Assembly (NCBI GenBank): GCA_937975655.1
Contig: CALJTZ010000380.1
Coordinates: 1 to 8,371, forward strand
Direction: 5' to 3'
Length of the DNA stretch: 8,371 bases
Source of the DNA: an uncultured Synechococcus sp.
Lineage (GTDB): Bacteria; Cyanobacteriota; Cyanobacteriia; PCC-6307; Cyanobiaceae
Shown here: one piece after another, positions 1 to 5,342 of the stretch
Layout: every line of letters begins with the position of its first letter
How positions within the stretch are numbered: the stretch's first letter is position 1
Position numbers and translations under genes: made by a program
The notes under the pieces: model-generated
What the model saw: only the letters and a program-made list of their open reading frames with translations
What the model was told of the DNA's origin: nothing
The model's database searches: none

Positions 1-2
1 AG

Positions 3-266
3 ACCCGCACCACCTGCGGCACGTTGCTCGTCCCCACCGATTGGATGGTGATCCGGCAGCAGGACAACGGCACCGTGATCGACCCCGACATCCAGGGCTG
101 GCGTCAGGACCTGCGCCTGGCCTGCGAACTCAAGATCAGCGGCATCACCAGCACCACCACAACCGAGGAGCTGGCGGCATTCATCACCAGCCCGGAGTAC
201 AGCAGCTGGCCCCCTGACCCCAACGCTCCGCAGCCCGTTGTGGAAGCGGTTGAACCCGTCAGCTAG
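3..266 (+). CDS. Tail-fibre assembly chaperone-like protein, 3' part
   Basis: The reading frame is open from the first bases of the window to the TAG at 264-266, so this is probably the 3' end of a gene that starts outside it. A TTG at 24 is the only start-like codon near the edge and I do not trust it. The translation contains TDWMVIRQQDNG followed by IDPDIQGWRQDLR. This resembles the 'DW..IR....G..i...w..yRq.LR' pattern of small phage tail-fibre assembly chaperones, which help fold or attach tail fibres. The tail is acidic and proline-rich (SSWPPDPNAPQPVVEAVEP). It is followed on the same strand by two small membrane-protein genes, an arrangement common at the end of a tail module. The family call rests on motif similarity only. 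Confidence 0.5.
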   Translation, partial: TRTTCGTLLVPTDWMVIRQQDNGTVIDPDIQGWRQDLRLACELKISGITSTTTTEELAAFITSPEYSSWPPDPNAPQPVVEAVEPVS

Positions 267-277
267 CTCGGTATTCT
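250..277 (+). promoter_or_regulatory. Candidate sigma70-type promoter
   Basis: TTGAAC (250-255) and TATTCT (272-277) are separated by 16 bases and lie in front of the two small membrane-protein genes. The -10 box runs into the palindrome at 276-289, so a protein bound there would block this promoter. This is a motif match only; transcription has not been shown. Confidence 0.45.
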
Positions 278-289
278 GCAGGGGTGCAG
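276..289 (+). promoter_or_regulatory. Operator-like palindrome, copy 1
   Basis: CTGCA-GGGG-TGCAG is a 5-bp inverted repeat with a 4-base spacer, and is identical to the copies at 4782 and 5461. It overlaps the -10 box of the candidate promoter and lies 11 bases before the GTG start at 301. An AGCTAGCT octamer lies just upstream (261-268) and recurs beside the copy at 1918. It is most likely a repressor or activator site. The alternative is a short hairpin at the mRNA 5' end. Confidence 0.6.
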
Positions 290-300
290 CAGACCAGTCT

Positions 301-480
301 GTGGATCCAGCCACGATCCTTGCCCTTATTGGTCTTGGCGGCTCCGGCGTAGCTGCGCTATGGAAGATCGCCAATGGCCTGGGCAAGTTCGAGGCGAAGA
401 CCACGACGATCCTCGGGGCGATGCAGGTGATGCTGCAGGACCACGAGGAGCGGCTGCGCGTCATCGAGCGGAAGAGCTGA
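301..480 (+). CDS. Small membrane protein with C-terminal helix (lysis-module candidate)
   Basis: This is a 59-residue protein. Residues 4-24 (ATILALIGLGGSGVAALWKIA) form one hydrophobic segment. Residues 30-59 are a charged, probably coiled helix (KTTTILGAMQVMLQDHEERLRVIERKS). One N-terminal membrane span plus a helical tail is seen in XhlA-like haemolysins, spanin/Rz-like proteins and some holins, so a part in lysis is plausible but not proven. I chose the GTG at 301 because it puts the membrane segment at the N terminus and lies after the promoter and operator. An upstream TTG at 238 would overlap the previous gene. There is no good Shine-Dalgarno sequence at the usual distance. The next gene starts one base after the stop, so the two are probably co-translated. 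Confidence 0.65.
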   Translation: MDPATILALIGLGGSGVAALWKIANGLGKFEAKTTTILGAMQVMLQDHEERLRVIERKS

Positions 481-481
481 G

Positions 482-667
482 ATGGATCGCTTCGCCGACT
501 ACATCGCCCTGGTCGTCGCCGTTCACGGCGTCGCTGTGGTCGTGGTGAACATGACCCCGACCCCGAAGGACGACGAGGCGCTGAGCACCTACCGCAGGCT
601 GGCGGTCAAGAGCTACCGGGCGCTGGAGATCCTGGCTGGGATCATCACGCCGCTGGCGAAGCGATGA
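482..667 (+). CDS. Holin-like small membrane protein
   Basis: This is a 61-residue protein. It has a hydrophobic segment at residues 7-23 (YIALVVAVHGVAVVVVN), the motif NMTPTPKDDE, a basic middle part, and a second mildly hydrophobic stretch (ALEILAGIITPLAKR). The pattern 'VNxTPTPxDxE...YRxxEILAGIxTPLAKx' is one I associate with short proteins in the lysis region of cyanobacterial phages and prophages. A holin or holin-accessory role is therefore the best guess. The ATG lies one base after the preceding stop. The last 23 bases overlap the end of the zinc-ribbon gene on the other strand (645-866), so two transcription units converge here without an obvious terminator. Confidence 0.65.
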   Translation: MDRFADYIALVVAVHGVAVVVVNMTPTPKDDEALSTYRRLAVKSYRALEILAGIITPLAKR

Positions 668-866
668 TTTTGACCTTGTTCTGAGTCCCGACGCGGATCC
701 AGTTCACCTGGTACTGGGACAACACCTCTTCCGGGGACTGGACGGTGTACCAGCGATGACCGCAGGCCAGGCAGTTGCGGCGGCGCACCGTGTCGCCATT
801 GGTGGCAGGAGCGGTGACAATCACCCGCAGGCGGATGCTCTGGCATTCAGGGCACTTGATTCTCAC
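645..866 (-). CDS. NrdR-like zinc-ribbon protein (stand-alone)
   Basis: This is a 73-residue protein with two Cys pairs, C5-x2-C8 and C32-x2-C35, in the context MRIKCPEC...TVRRRNCLACGHRWYTVQ. This closely matches the N-terminal zinc ribbon of the NrdR repressor (CPxC ... RRRxCLxCxxRxxT). NrdR is about twice as long and has an ATP-cone domain after the ribbon, and that domain is missing here. It is therefore a stand-alone DNA- or RNA-binding ribbon rather than an NrdR orthologue. The start is GTG at 864-866, one base after the stop of the upstream gene, which places it third in an operon behind the peptidase and an unknown gene. Late-gene regulator is a possible role but is only a guess. Confidence 0.7.
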   Translation of the reverse strand: MRIKCPECQSIRLRVIVTAPATNGDTVRRRNCLACGHRWYTVQSPEEVLSQYQVNWIRVGTQNKVKIIASPAA

Positions 867-867
867 G

Positions 868-1197
868 TCAGATCACGGCGCGGGTGTTGTCGTTGTCGAT
901 GTCATGGCACTCAGGGCCAAAGCCGGTGGCGAGCAGCTCGCTGGATAGCGGCGAATCCGGCTGCGGGTCACGGGAGCGGCCTTCGCGCTCTGCATCAGCC
1001 GCGGCCAGGGAGTCCAACCAGCTGTCGAGGCTGGCCCTGGTGGGTGTGCCCTTGGGCCAGGCCAACCACTTGACCATCACTGAGCGCTCGCGGAAGTAGA
1101 GCGAGACATCTGGCTTCCAGGCGATCCAGTAGCGCCCGTTCCAGTCGCGACTGGTTTCAATCCAGAGGCCACGGGCCTCGAATCGTTCGCGCTTCAT
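868..1197 (-). CDS. Unknown phage protein in the lysin operon
   Basis: This is a 109-residue protein I do not recognise. The N-terminal half is rich in aromatic and basic residues (FEARGLWIETSRDWNGRYWIAWKPDVSLYFRERSVMVKWLAWPKG). The C-terminal half is polar and acidic (AADAEREGRSRDPQPDSPLSSE...ECHDIDNDNT) and probably disordered. No signal peptide or membrane span is visible. Its ATG overlaps the TGA of the peptidase gene by four bases (ATGA), and its stop lies one base before the zinc-ribbon start. It is therefore translated as the middle gene of a three-gene operon. The spacing and composition support a real gene; the function is unknown. Confidence 0.65.
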   Translation of the reverse strand: MKRERFEARGLWIETSRDWNGRYWIAWKPDVSLYFRERSVMVKWLAWPKGTPTRASLDSWLDSLAAADAEREGRSRDPQPDSPLSSELLATGFGPECHDIDNDNTRAVI

Positions 1198-1904
1198 GGC
1201 CGGCAGGTCAGGTACCAGCCGCCGGAGCCGCCGGGCATCCAGCGCGGATTCCAGTTCTTGCGGGTGTACACCACGCCAGCGCCCTTGGTGTTGGCGGTGT
1301 AGCCGCCCTGGACCAGCAGGGCTTCACCGTTGGGGTCGTTCTGGATCCAGGCAATCTCGGAATACCCGATCACCACCGACCAGTGGCCGCCGCCTGTGGG
1401 GGCCGAGACGGGACCCTTGTGCAGCCACCCGACCGCTACTGGCCGGCCAGCATCAATCTCTCGCTCCAGGGCCGCAGGGGTGCCGTTGGTGAAGAAGTCA
1501 GCCTTGAGGCCCAGGGAACGCAGCGCTGCCAGCTGGGCCTGGGCGTCAGTGGTGTCCCCATATCGGGCGCGAATGGCGTTGTAGACGTCGTCACTGGCGA
1601 CCTTCCCCCAGTGCATCGCCTGCATGGCCGCCGAACTGCTGAAGCACTCACGACTTCCCGAACCAGACTTGTTATCCAGCTGGCTCTGCCACTTCACGCT
1701 GAGCGGGTTGCGCACCAGGGCCGCGGCCTGCGGCTTGCGGTAGTCGGCCACCCAGTCAGCGCTGTCGGTCAACAGGCAGGGGTCGGCCTGCTTGATCTGC
1801 TTGCCGAGCTTGATGACAGCCGCCATCTGGTGCTCGGCGCCCTCGTAGTTCTTCCAGAAGTCCAGCCACTTCTGGTCCGCGAACTGCACGTCGCCTATGG
1901 GCAT
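1194..1904 (-). CDS. C39-like cysteine peptidase, probable lysin
   Basis: This 236-residue protein has a papain-like peptidase domain of the C39/C39_2 kind from about residue 64 to the end. The likely catalytic residues are Cys87 (SRECFSSSAAM), His174 (GGGHWSVVIGY) and Asp190 (WIQNDPNGEA). The stretch RYGDTTDAQAQLAALRSLGLKADFF is a typical linker in phage C39-like proteins. Residues 1-60 form a separate helical part of unknown role. Such enzymes cut peptide bonds. With two small membrane proteins next door, cleavage of the peptidoglycan cross-bridge during lysis is the best guess. A structural or virion-maturation protease is the alternative. No signal peptide is visible, so it would need a holin. 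The ATG at 1902-1904 has no clear Shine-Dalgarno sequence and lies 13 bases downstream of the operator-like palindrome at 1918-1931. Confidence 0.75.
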   Translation of the reverse strand: MPIGDVQFADQKWLDFWKNYEGAEHQMAAVIKLGKQIKQADPCLLTDSADWVADYRKPQAAALVRNPLSVKWQSQLDNKSGSGSRECFSSSAAMQAMHWGKVASDDVYNAIRARYGDTTDAQAQLAALRSLGLKADFFTNGTPAALEREIDAGRPVAVGWLHKGPVSAPTGGGHWSVVIGYSEIAWIQNDPNGEALLVQGGYTANTKGAGVVYTRKNWNPRWMPGGSGGWYLTCRP

Positions 1905-1917
1905 GATTGAGCTAGCT

Positions 1918-1931
1918 CTACACCCTTGTAG
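1918..1931 (-). promoter_or_regulatory. Operator-like palindrome, copy 2 (variant, minus strand)
   Basis: Read on the minus strand this is CTACA-AGGG-TGTAG. It differs from the other copies at only three positions; the G-to-A and C-to-T changes are matched across both arms, so the symmetry is preserved. It lies between the divergent peptidase (-) and small-terminase (+) genes. It is oriented with the peptidase operon and sits only two bases before the GTG start of the terminase gene. AGCTAGCT (1910-1917) abuts it. One bound protein could control both directions. Confidence 0.6.
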
Positions 1932-1933
1932 CT

Positions 1934-2185
1934 GTGGCAGACCTCAACGAGAAGCTCGTCAAGATCCACGATCTCCTCGCTGAGGACGTGCTCGAGCGCC
2001 TGGAATCAGGCGAAGCATCCAATGACGACCGCCGCGTGGCGCTTCAACTGCTGAAACAGAACGCCATCAGCGCAGTTCCCACTGAAAACAGCCCCCTCAA
2101 GAACCTGTCCAGCAAGCTGAACTTCTCCTCAATGGCCGAAAAGGTGGTCCAGCTCAAGCGTCCAGAGCCACCTAGCGCCGCCTGA
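1934..2185 (+). CDS. terS: T7-type small terminase subunit (DNA maturase A-like)
   Basis: This is an 83-residue protein. The N-terminal part ADLNEKLVKIHDLLAEDVLERLESGEASNDDRRVALQLLKQNAIS matches the pattern of short small-terminase proteins of T7-like podoviruses ('LNEKLL.IH..LA..LL.RLESGEA....L..A..LLKxNxIS'). These recognise or present phage DNA to the large subunit for packaging. The C-terminal part, with SSMAEKVVQLKRP, probably contacts the large subunit. The GTG at 1934 starts two bases after the palindrome, leaving no room for a Shine-Dalgarno sequence, so the message may be nearly leaderless. It is transcribed towards the large-subunit gene and overlaps its 3' end by 14 bases. That is unusual, because the two normally lie in tandem. 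The calls support each other. Confidence 0.72.
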   Translation: MADLNEKLVKIHDLLAEDVLERLESGEASNDDRRVALQLLKQNAISAVPTENSPLKNLSSKLNFSSMAEKVVQLKRPEPPSAA

Positions 2186-3914
2186 TCCCGCCGTAGGACC
2201 TGCCGCCGGCCTGCGGCCGCCAGCCCAAGGCCAAGGCATCCACCTGGGCGTGGGTTTCATCCATCCACGCCTCGATCGACGCCTGGAATAGCTCGTCTTC
2301 CCGCTGCTGCCGAGCCCTGCCCTGGTCCTGGGCCGCGGCATCCACAAAGAAGGCCACCGCAATCGCCAGGACATCGGCCCGGTCATCGAAGGCCAGGCAG
2401 CCCCGCTCTGCGGTGAGCCGGCTGAGCTGATACATCAGGCTCCGGACGTGGCCGTTCTCCGGGTCCTCCTCTGCCATGCGGTAGTCCTGGCGGATCACAC
2501 GGGTGGCCACCACCAGTCGGTGCTGCTGGATCACCGGGCCCAAGGTGTCGCACAGGCGAATCTCCTTGCGCTGGTTGTGGCGCACCTCCTCGATGGAGCA
2601 CGGATGCACCCGGTTGAGCACCGGCTTTAGCAGGGCGCTGAACATGCCGTCGCCCATGTTGCTTTCAGCGATGACGTAGTTCACGTCCCACTTCTTGGCC
2701 ACCTGCGCCAGATGTTCGAGCACCTCCTGCGCATAGCCCTTGGTGGTGCCACCGGACTCGAGCAGGAACATGTTGCCGTTCAGCTCAGCCAGCACGGCCC
2801 ACGCCAGTTCATCTGCCCCCCTGCCGGCGGGGTCGATCGCCAACACGCACCGCCAGGTCTCTTCCTTGGTGATCCAGCCATTCACCCACCCCGGGCGGTG
2901 GTAATGGCTGTCGGCGCCCATGCCCACGCACACCAGTTCCTGGATGCGGGCATCAGGCTGGCTGGAGTGGATCACCACCTCCGGCAGCGCCTTGCCGTCA
3001 AGGTCCATCACCACCAGGTCCCCGAGGCGGATCGGGTATCGGTCGAGGGTGCTCAGCCTGGTGTTGAGCTGGAACTGCAGCAGGAAGCTGGCCCGGGTCG
3101 TGCTGGCCTGCCGGGTCAGGATGTCTTCCTGGCTGAAGCGCTCAGGATCTGTCGGCTCACCCACCAGTGATGGGTCGGCCGCCATCTCCTCGGTGATCCG
3201 CGGGCAGAGGTTCCCGTCGTAGCACTCGGTCTCATCTGGGTACAGCGACGGCCAGTACCGCGCGGCATAGCCACGCTCCCGCACCAGCCGCAGGTAGATG
3301 CTCGCCTCCGTGTGGGGTGTGCCCAGGTACAGGATCTTCCGCGGCAGCAGCTGCCCTTCATCCGGCTTGAGGATCGACTCGATCTCCGTCACCGCATGGG
3401 CCACCCGCTCCTGCTTGAGCTGGGTGACCACGTTCGCCAGGGTCTCGATGTCATCGAGGATCGCGCAGCTGCATCGCTGGCCGGTCACTGAACCCATCAC
3501 GCCCATCGACCGCACCGAGGGGCTCTGCTCGATCACCGCAGGGCCCACGTCAAATGCCTGAGCCGAATACCTGTTCTCCCCACCGGGGGCCAGGCAATGC
3601 AGCACATCGATCTCGCCGATGCACTTCAGCATGAAGTTGGTGAAGTCCGTGGACTTCACTGCCGTGGCAGACACCACCAGGATCTTCTCCTGCGGGTCCA
3701 TCCGCAGCCGCCACAGCGCATACAGCGACGCCAGCAGCGACTTGCCCAGCCCTCGGAAGGCCACCGTCAGCGTCCGGCTGGGCCCTGACTCCATCCAGTC
3801 GCAGACCGCACACTGCTGCTTGGTTGGGCTATCGGCCAACCCCAGCTCCTGGATGCAGTACGCCGCGAAGTACACGAACCGATCCAACGGTTCCGGCAAC
3901 GGCTCCCACTTCAT
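2172..3914 (-). CDS. terL: T7-type large terminase subunit (packaging ATPase-nuclease)
   Basis: This 580-residue protein is of usual length for T7 gp19-like large terminases. It drives phage DNA into the procapsid with ATP and cuts the DNA. The N terminus MKWEPLPEPLDRF is typical of the family. The ATPase domain has Walker A FRGLGKS (residues 53-59), the SATAVKS segment (about 82-88), Walker B CAILDDIE (150-157) and a coupling motif LGTPH (197-201). The RNase H-like nuclease has its acidic residues in AIDPAGRG (Asp361), IAESNMGDG (Glu417) and FDDRAD (509-514). I chose the ATG at 3912-3914 because GGAGG lies eight bases upstream; a TTG at 3929 would place that site inside the gene. It lies downstream of a HeH-like and a RepL-like gene on the same strand. 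All key residues are present, so it looks functional. Confidence 0.95.
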   Translation of the reverse strand: MKWEPLPEPLDRFVYFAAYCIQELGLADSPTKQQCAVCDWMESGPSRTLTVAFRGLGKSLLASLYALWRLRMDPQEKILVVSATAVKSTDFTNFMLKCIGEIDVLHCLAPGGENRYSAQAFDVGPAVIEQSPSVRSMGVMGSVTGQRCSCAILDDIETLANVVTQLKQERVAHAVTEIESILKPDEGQLLPRKILYLGTPHTEASIYLRLVRERGYAARYWPSLYPDETECYDGNLCPRITEEMAADPSLVGEPTDPERFSQEDILTRQASTTRASFLLQFQLNTRLSTLDRYPIRLGDLVVMDLDGKALPEVVIHSSQPDARIQELVCVGMGADSHYHRPGWVNGWITKEETWRCVLAIDPAGRGADELAWAVLAELNGNMFLLESGGTTKGYAQEVLEHLAQVAKKWDVNYVIAESNMGDGMFSALLKPVLNRVHPCSIEEVRHNQRKEIRLCDTLGPVIQQHRLVVATRVIRQDYRMAEEDPENGHVRSLMYQLSRLTAERGCLAFDDRADVLAIAVAFFVDAAAQDQGRARQQREDELFQASIEAWMDETHAQVDALALGWRPQAGGRSYGGIRRR

Positions 3915-3922
3915 TCCTCGTC

Positions 3923-3927
3923 CCTCC
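3923..3927 (-). promoter_or_regulatory. Shine-Dalgarno sequence of terL
   Basis: GGAGG on the minus strand lies eight bases before the ATG at 3914 and decides the start. It is one of only two strong ribosome-binding sites in the window; the other belongs to the RepL-like gene. Confidence 0.8.
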
Positions 3928-3931
3928 AAAG

Positions 3932-3967
3932 GAGAAGCCCTCCCCGCGACAGCAGAGAGGGCTTCTC
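3932..3967. repeat. 11-bp perfect inverted repeat upstream of terL
   Basis: GAGAAGCCCTC (3932-3942) pairs with GAGGGCTTCTC (3957-3967) around a 14-base loop. On the minus strand the hairpin falls between the HeH-like gene and terL, followed by CCTTT and then the terL ribosome-binding site. It could be a partial terminator, attenuator or RNA-processing site setting terL expression. On the plus strand it is followed by CACACCACCACCA, recalling the elements near 5836, 6125 and 6838. The 3930-4035 gap holds nothing else I recognise. Confidence 0.6.
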
Positions 3968-4035
3968 ACACCACCACCAAACACACCCGAGGGTTTGTTC
4001 GGTAGATCCGCAGGGAACCACCCCCACGAACGGCT

Positions 4036-4287
4036 TCAACCTACCCCTGTCAGCTGCTCAGCAGCCACAACCATTTCGTCCTTGGTTTGATCCGTGCTGA
4101 TCACCGCGCCGTGATTGGCCAGGGCCCACTCAGCAATCCGCACCTTCGTCATCGAGCTGAAGTCAGGCGCCCGCAGCCCGCACATCCCATCAGGGCAACC
4201 ACCCTTCGCGGCCGTCACCACCTCCTCAGCCACCACGCTCGGACCCACCAGGTCCAGCTCCAAACGCTCCGTGTTGGTCAAGTACAT
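4036..4287 (-). CDS. Small HeH/SAP-like protein
   Basis: This is an 83-residue protein. Residues 46-79 (MTKVRIAEWALANHGAVISTDQTKDEMVVAAEQL) follow the helix-extension-helix pattern of HeH, SAP and Rho-N-like nucleic-acid-binding motifs ('l.K.ela.wa..hg..is...tKdelv.aa'). The N-terminal half is acidic and helical and contains two cysteines (C31, C36) near a Gly-rich turn (KGGCPDGMCG). No membrane span is visible. The gene lies 19 bases downstream of the RepL-like gene on the same strand and 121 bases before terL, so the three may share a transcript. Only a weak AGGG precedes the ATG. HeH-like small proteins are common in phages, but their roles vary. Confidence 0.6.
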   Translation of the reverse strand: MYLTNTERLELDLVGPSVVAEEVVTAAKGGCPDGMCGLRAPDFSSMTKVRIAEWALANHGAVISTDQTKDEMVVAAEQLTGVG

Positions 4288-4306
4288 CCCTGCAGTCCAA
4301 CTGCCT

Positions 4307-4681
4307 TCAGTTCAGGCTATCGCTGAAGCGCTTCCACAGATACCCCCGCTCTTTTCCTGTCCCCACTGACACCACATGGGGATTCAACAGGTAATACGGC
4401 ACCCCGCTCCGGTCATCTACCAGTCGGGTCACCACCAGCTCCTTCCGCAGCCTCGTGATCGACCCCACCGTGTCCGTGTAGGCCATCGCCAATCCCTCTG
4501 CCAACTTCTTCGCCGTCACCTCCACCTTCCCCGTCACCGGGTTGATGTGGCTCATCAGCGCCACCAAAACCGCCATGTCCCGGGGCTGAAGCTTCCGCTC
4601 CCCCACCAACGACACACACCGCTCCAACTCCTCGAAATGCGCCATGGCCCAGGTCCGCTGGCCTCTACCACTACCCTGCAT
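4307..4681 (-). CDS. RepL-like winged-helix protein (replication initiator or regulator)
   Basis: This is a 124-residue protein. Residues 33-82 form a winged-helix DNA-binding core: PRDMAVLVALMSHINPVTGKVEVTAKKLAEGLAM followed by a recognition helix around TDTVGSITRLRKELVV. The wing and end, VPYYLLNPHVVSVGTGKERGYLWKRFSD, match the 'yylLNP.....g.......LwkrF' ending of RepL-like plasmid initiators and similar phage proteins. The likely role is origin binding, with MarR-like regulator as the alternative. The first ATG (4679-4681) is chosen because AGGAG lies seven bases upstream; a second Met at residue 13 has no such site. It faces the palindrome-rich control region at 4682-4805, a natural place for its binding sites. 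The small size favours a DNA-binding protein without catalytic activity. Confidence 0.68.
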   Translation of the reverse strand: MQGSGRGQRTWAMAHFEELERCVSLVGERKLQPRDMAVLVALMSHINPVTGKVEVTAKKLAEGLAMAYTDTVGSITRLRKELVVTRLVDDRSGVPYYLLNPHVVSVGTGKERGYLWKRFSDSLN

Positions 4682-4682
4682 A

Positions 4683-4697
4683 AGTCAGCTCCTGACT
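4683..4697 (-). promoter_or_regulatory. Hairpin overlapping the RepL-like ribosome-binding site
   Basis: AGTCAG-N3-CTGACT is a 6-bp inverted repeat (4683-4688/4692-4697). The AGGAG of the RepL-like gene (4689-4693 on the minus strand) spans its loop and one arm. Folding would partly hide the ribosome-binding site. This could be translational control or a protein-binding palindrome. Confidence 0.5.
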
Positions 4698-4720
4698 GAC
4701 GGCCCCTTGCAATACCGGCG

Positions 4721-4741
4721 CTAGGTCCTGGTCCGACCTAG
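4721..4741. promoter_or_regulatory. 21-bp palindrome in the control region
   Basis: CTAGGTC (4721-4727) and GACCTAG (4735-4741) are perfect 7-bp arms around a 7-base spacer. The overall 21-bp size and full symmetry suit a dimeric repressor or initiator. It lies 40 bases upstream of the RepL-like start, where autoregulation would act. Its sequence differs from the CTRCARGGGTGYAG family, so a second protein is implied. Confidence 0.5.
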
Positions 4742-4750
4742 ACGCTGGAA

Positions 4751-4805
4751 GGGGTTTGGACTCGCTCAACTTAACCCCCTTCTGCAGGGGTGCAGACCAA
4801 ACCCC
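4751..4805 (+). promoter_or_regulatory. Operator-like palindrome, copy 3, nested in a larger inverted repeat
   Basis: CTGCA-GGGG-TGCAG occupies 4782-4795. Around it GGGGTTTGG (4751-4759) and CCAAACCCC (4797-4805) form a perfect 9-bp inverted repeat, so the operator sits inside a hairpin-capable block. No convincing coding frame starts directly downstream on the plus strand. This copy may serve the control region itself or an untranslated RNA. A weaker half-match, TTGCA-N5-TGTAG, lies at 4824-4838 in minus orientation. Confidence 0.55.
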
Positions 4806-5045
4806 CATCCCCACTGGCCTGTTTTGCAAACCCTGTAGATATCTCATAGTCAAAACAGCCACCACTACCCCCTCCCCCCAACCCCGTAACCGCGAAAAAC
4901 ACACCACAGGAATAGGCCTTCCGCCCTTTCCCGCGACTGTCCCCTTGTGGGGCCCACGGGGAGACCTGGCGGGGAGTGGGTTGGAGAAAGTCCCGATTTT
5001 GGGTCGCGCAATTCAGGGGGCTGTTCAGCGTGTGGGCGCCAGCAG

Positions 5046-5063
5046 GCCCCCCGGTAGGGGGGC
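5046..5063. repeat. Very strong GC hairpin
   Basis: GCCCCCC (5046-5052), a GGTA loop and GGGGGGC (5057-5063) make seven consecutive G-C pairs. No T-tract follows on the plus strand or in the minus-strand reading, so it is not a classic terminator. Confidence 0.6.
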
Positions 5064-5149
5064 GTGCGGTCTGTCCTGGGGCTGAAGTGCCACCCCTGGG
5101 CCTGGTGCGGGGCCTGGCCGGGCCAGACCAACTGCCACCGCTGGGGTCT

Positions 5150-5170
5150 CAGCGGATTGGTAATCCGCTG
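5150..5170. repeat. 9-bp perfect inverted repeat with 3-base loop
   Basis: CAGCGGATT (5150-5158) pairs with AATCCGCTG (5162-5170) around GGT. The extra symmetry suggests a protein-binding site or RNA hairpin. GGGCCCT then occurs twice in close succession (about 5173-5189), and a GGCCTCGAGGCC palindrome follows. Confidence 0.6.
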
Positions 5171-5290
5171 CGGGCCCTGGCGGGCCCTCGCAAGGCCTCG
5201 AGGCCGGCCCTGGGGGCGGGCTCGGGGTGAACGCAGGGACGCACGCGGGCGTCCACCCCCTTCAATGCCATCCGGCGCTGGTGCTGGGGG

Positions 5291-5342
5291 TGTGCTCCGA
5301 CCAATGCCCTGACGTGCGCCCCGGCTGTGCTCCGACCGATGC
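5291..5342. repeat. Direct repeat pair, 35-bp period
   Basis: TGTGCTCCGACCAATGC (5291-5307) and TGTGCTCCGACCGATGC (5326-5342) match at 16 of 17 bases and start 35 bases apart. The core TCCGACC also occurs at 4732-4738 inside the 21-bp palindrome and, inverted, near 5387. This could be an iteron-like set for the RepL-like protein. Confidence 0.5.

Noticed and set aside
276..289. LexA/SOS box or phage RNA-polymerase promoter as the nature of the palindrome
   Set aside because: The sequence does not match LexA boxes known to me. The conserved part is a symmetric 14-mer with no shared flanks, unlike the longer asymmetric promoters of T7-like polymerases.
1474..1487. CCGCAGGGGTGCCG as a further operator copy
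   Set aside because: It lies in the middle of the peptidase coding sequence and both arms are damaged. It is most likely a chance match in GC-rich coding DNA.
1383..1910. Plus-strand frame (175 codons) opposite the C39-like peptidase
   Set aside because: The minus strand has a full Cys-His-Asp peptidase there. The plus frame is its mirror, without a start signal.
2712..3170. Plus-strand frame (152 codons) opposite terL
   Set aside because: It lies wholly within a well-supported terminase gene on the other strand, and its product is not recognisable.
4671..4907. Minus-strand frame (78 codons) across the control region
   Set aside because: It would run through the shared operator and overlap the RepL-like start. 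The composition is unremarkable, and the palindromes better explain this stretch. I cannot fully exclude a leader peptide.
5046..5063. Strong GC hairpin as an intrinsic terminator
   Set aside because: No T-run follows on either strand, so it does not meet the usual criteria.
4756..5085. Plus-strand frame (109 codons) after operator copy 3
   Set aside because: The product is Pro/Gly/Arg-rich without hydrophobic core or motif, and its start lies inside the inverted repeat. It is probably non-coding.
5291..5342. CRISPR array from the repeated TGTGCTCCGACC unit
   Set aside because: There are only two copies, 17 bases long, with an 18-base gap, and no third repeat or cas gene.
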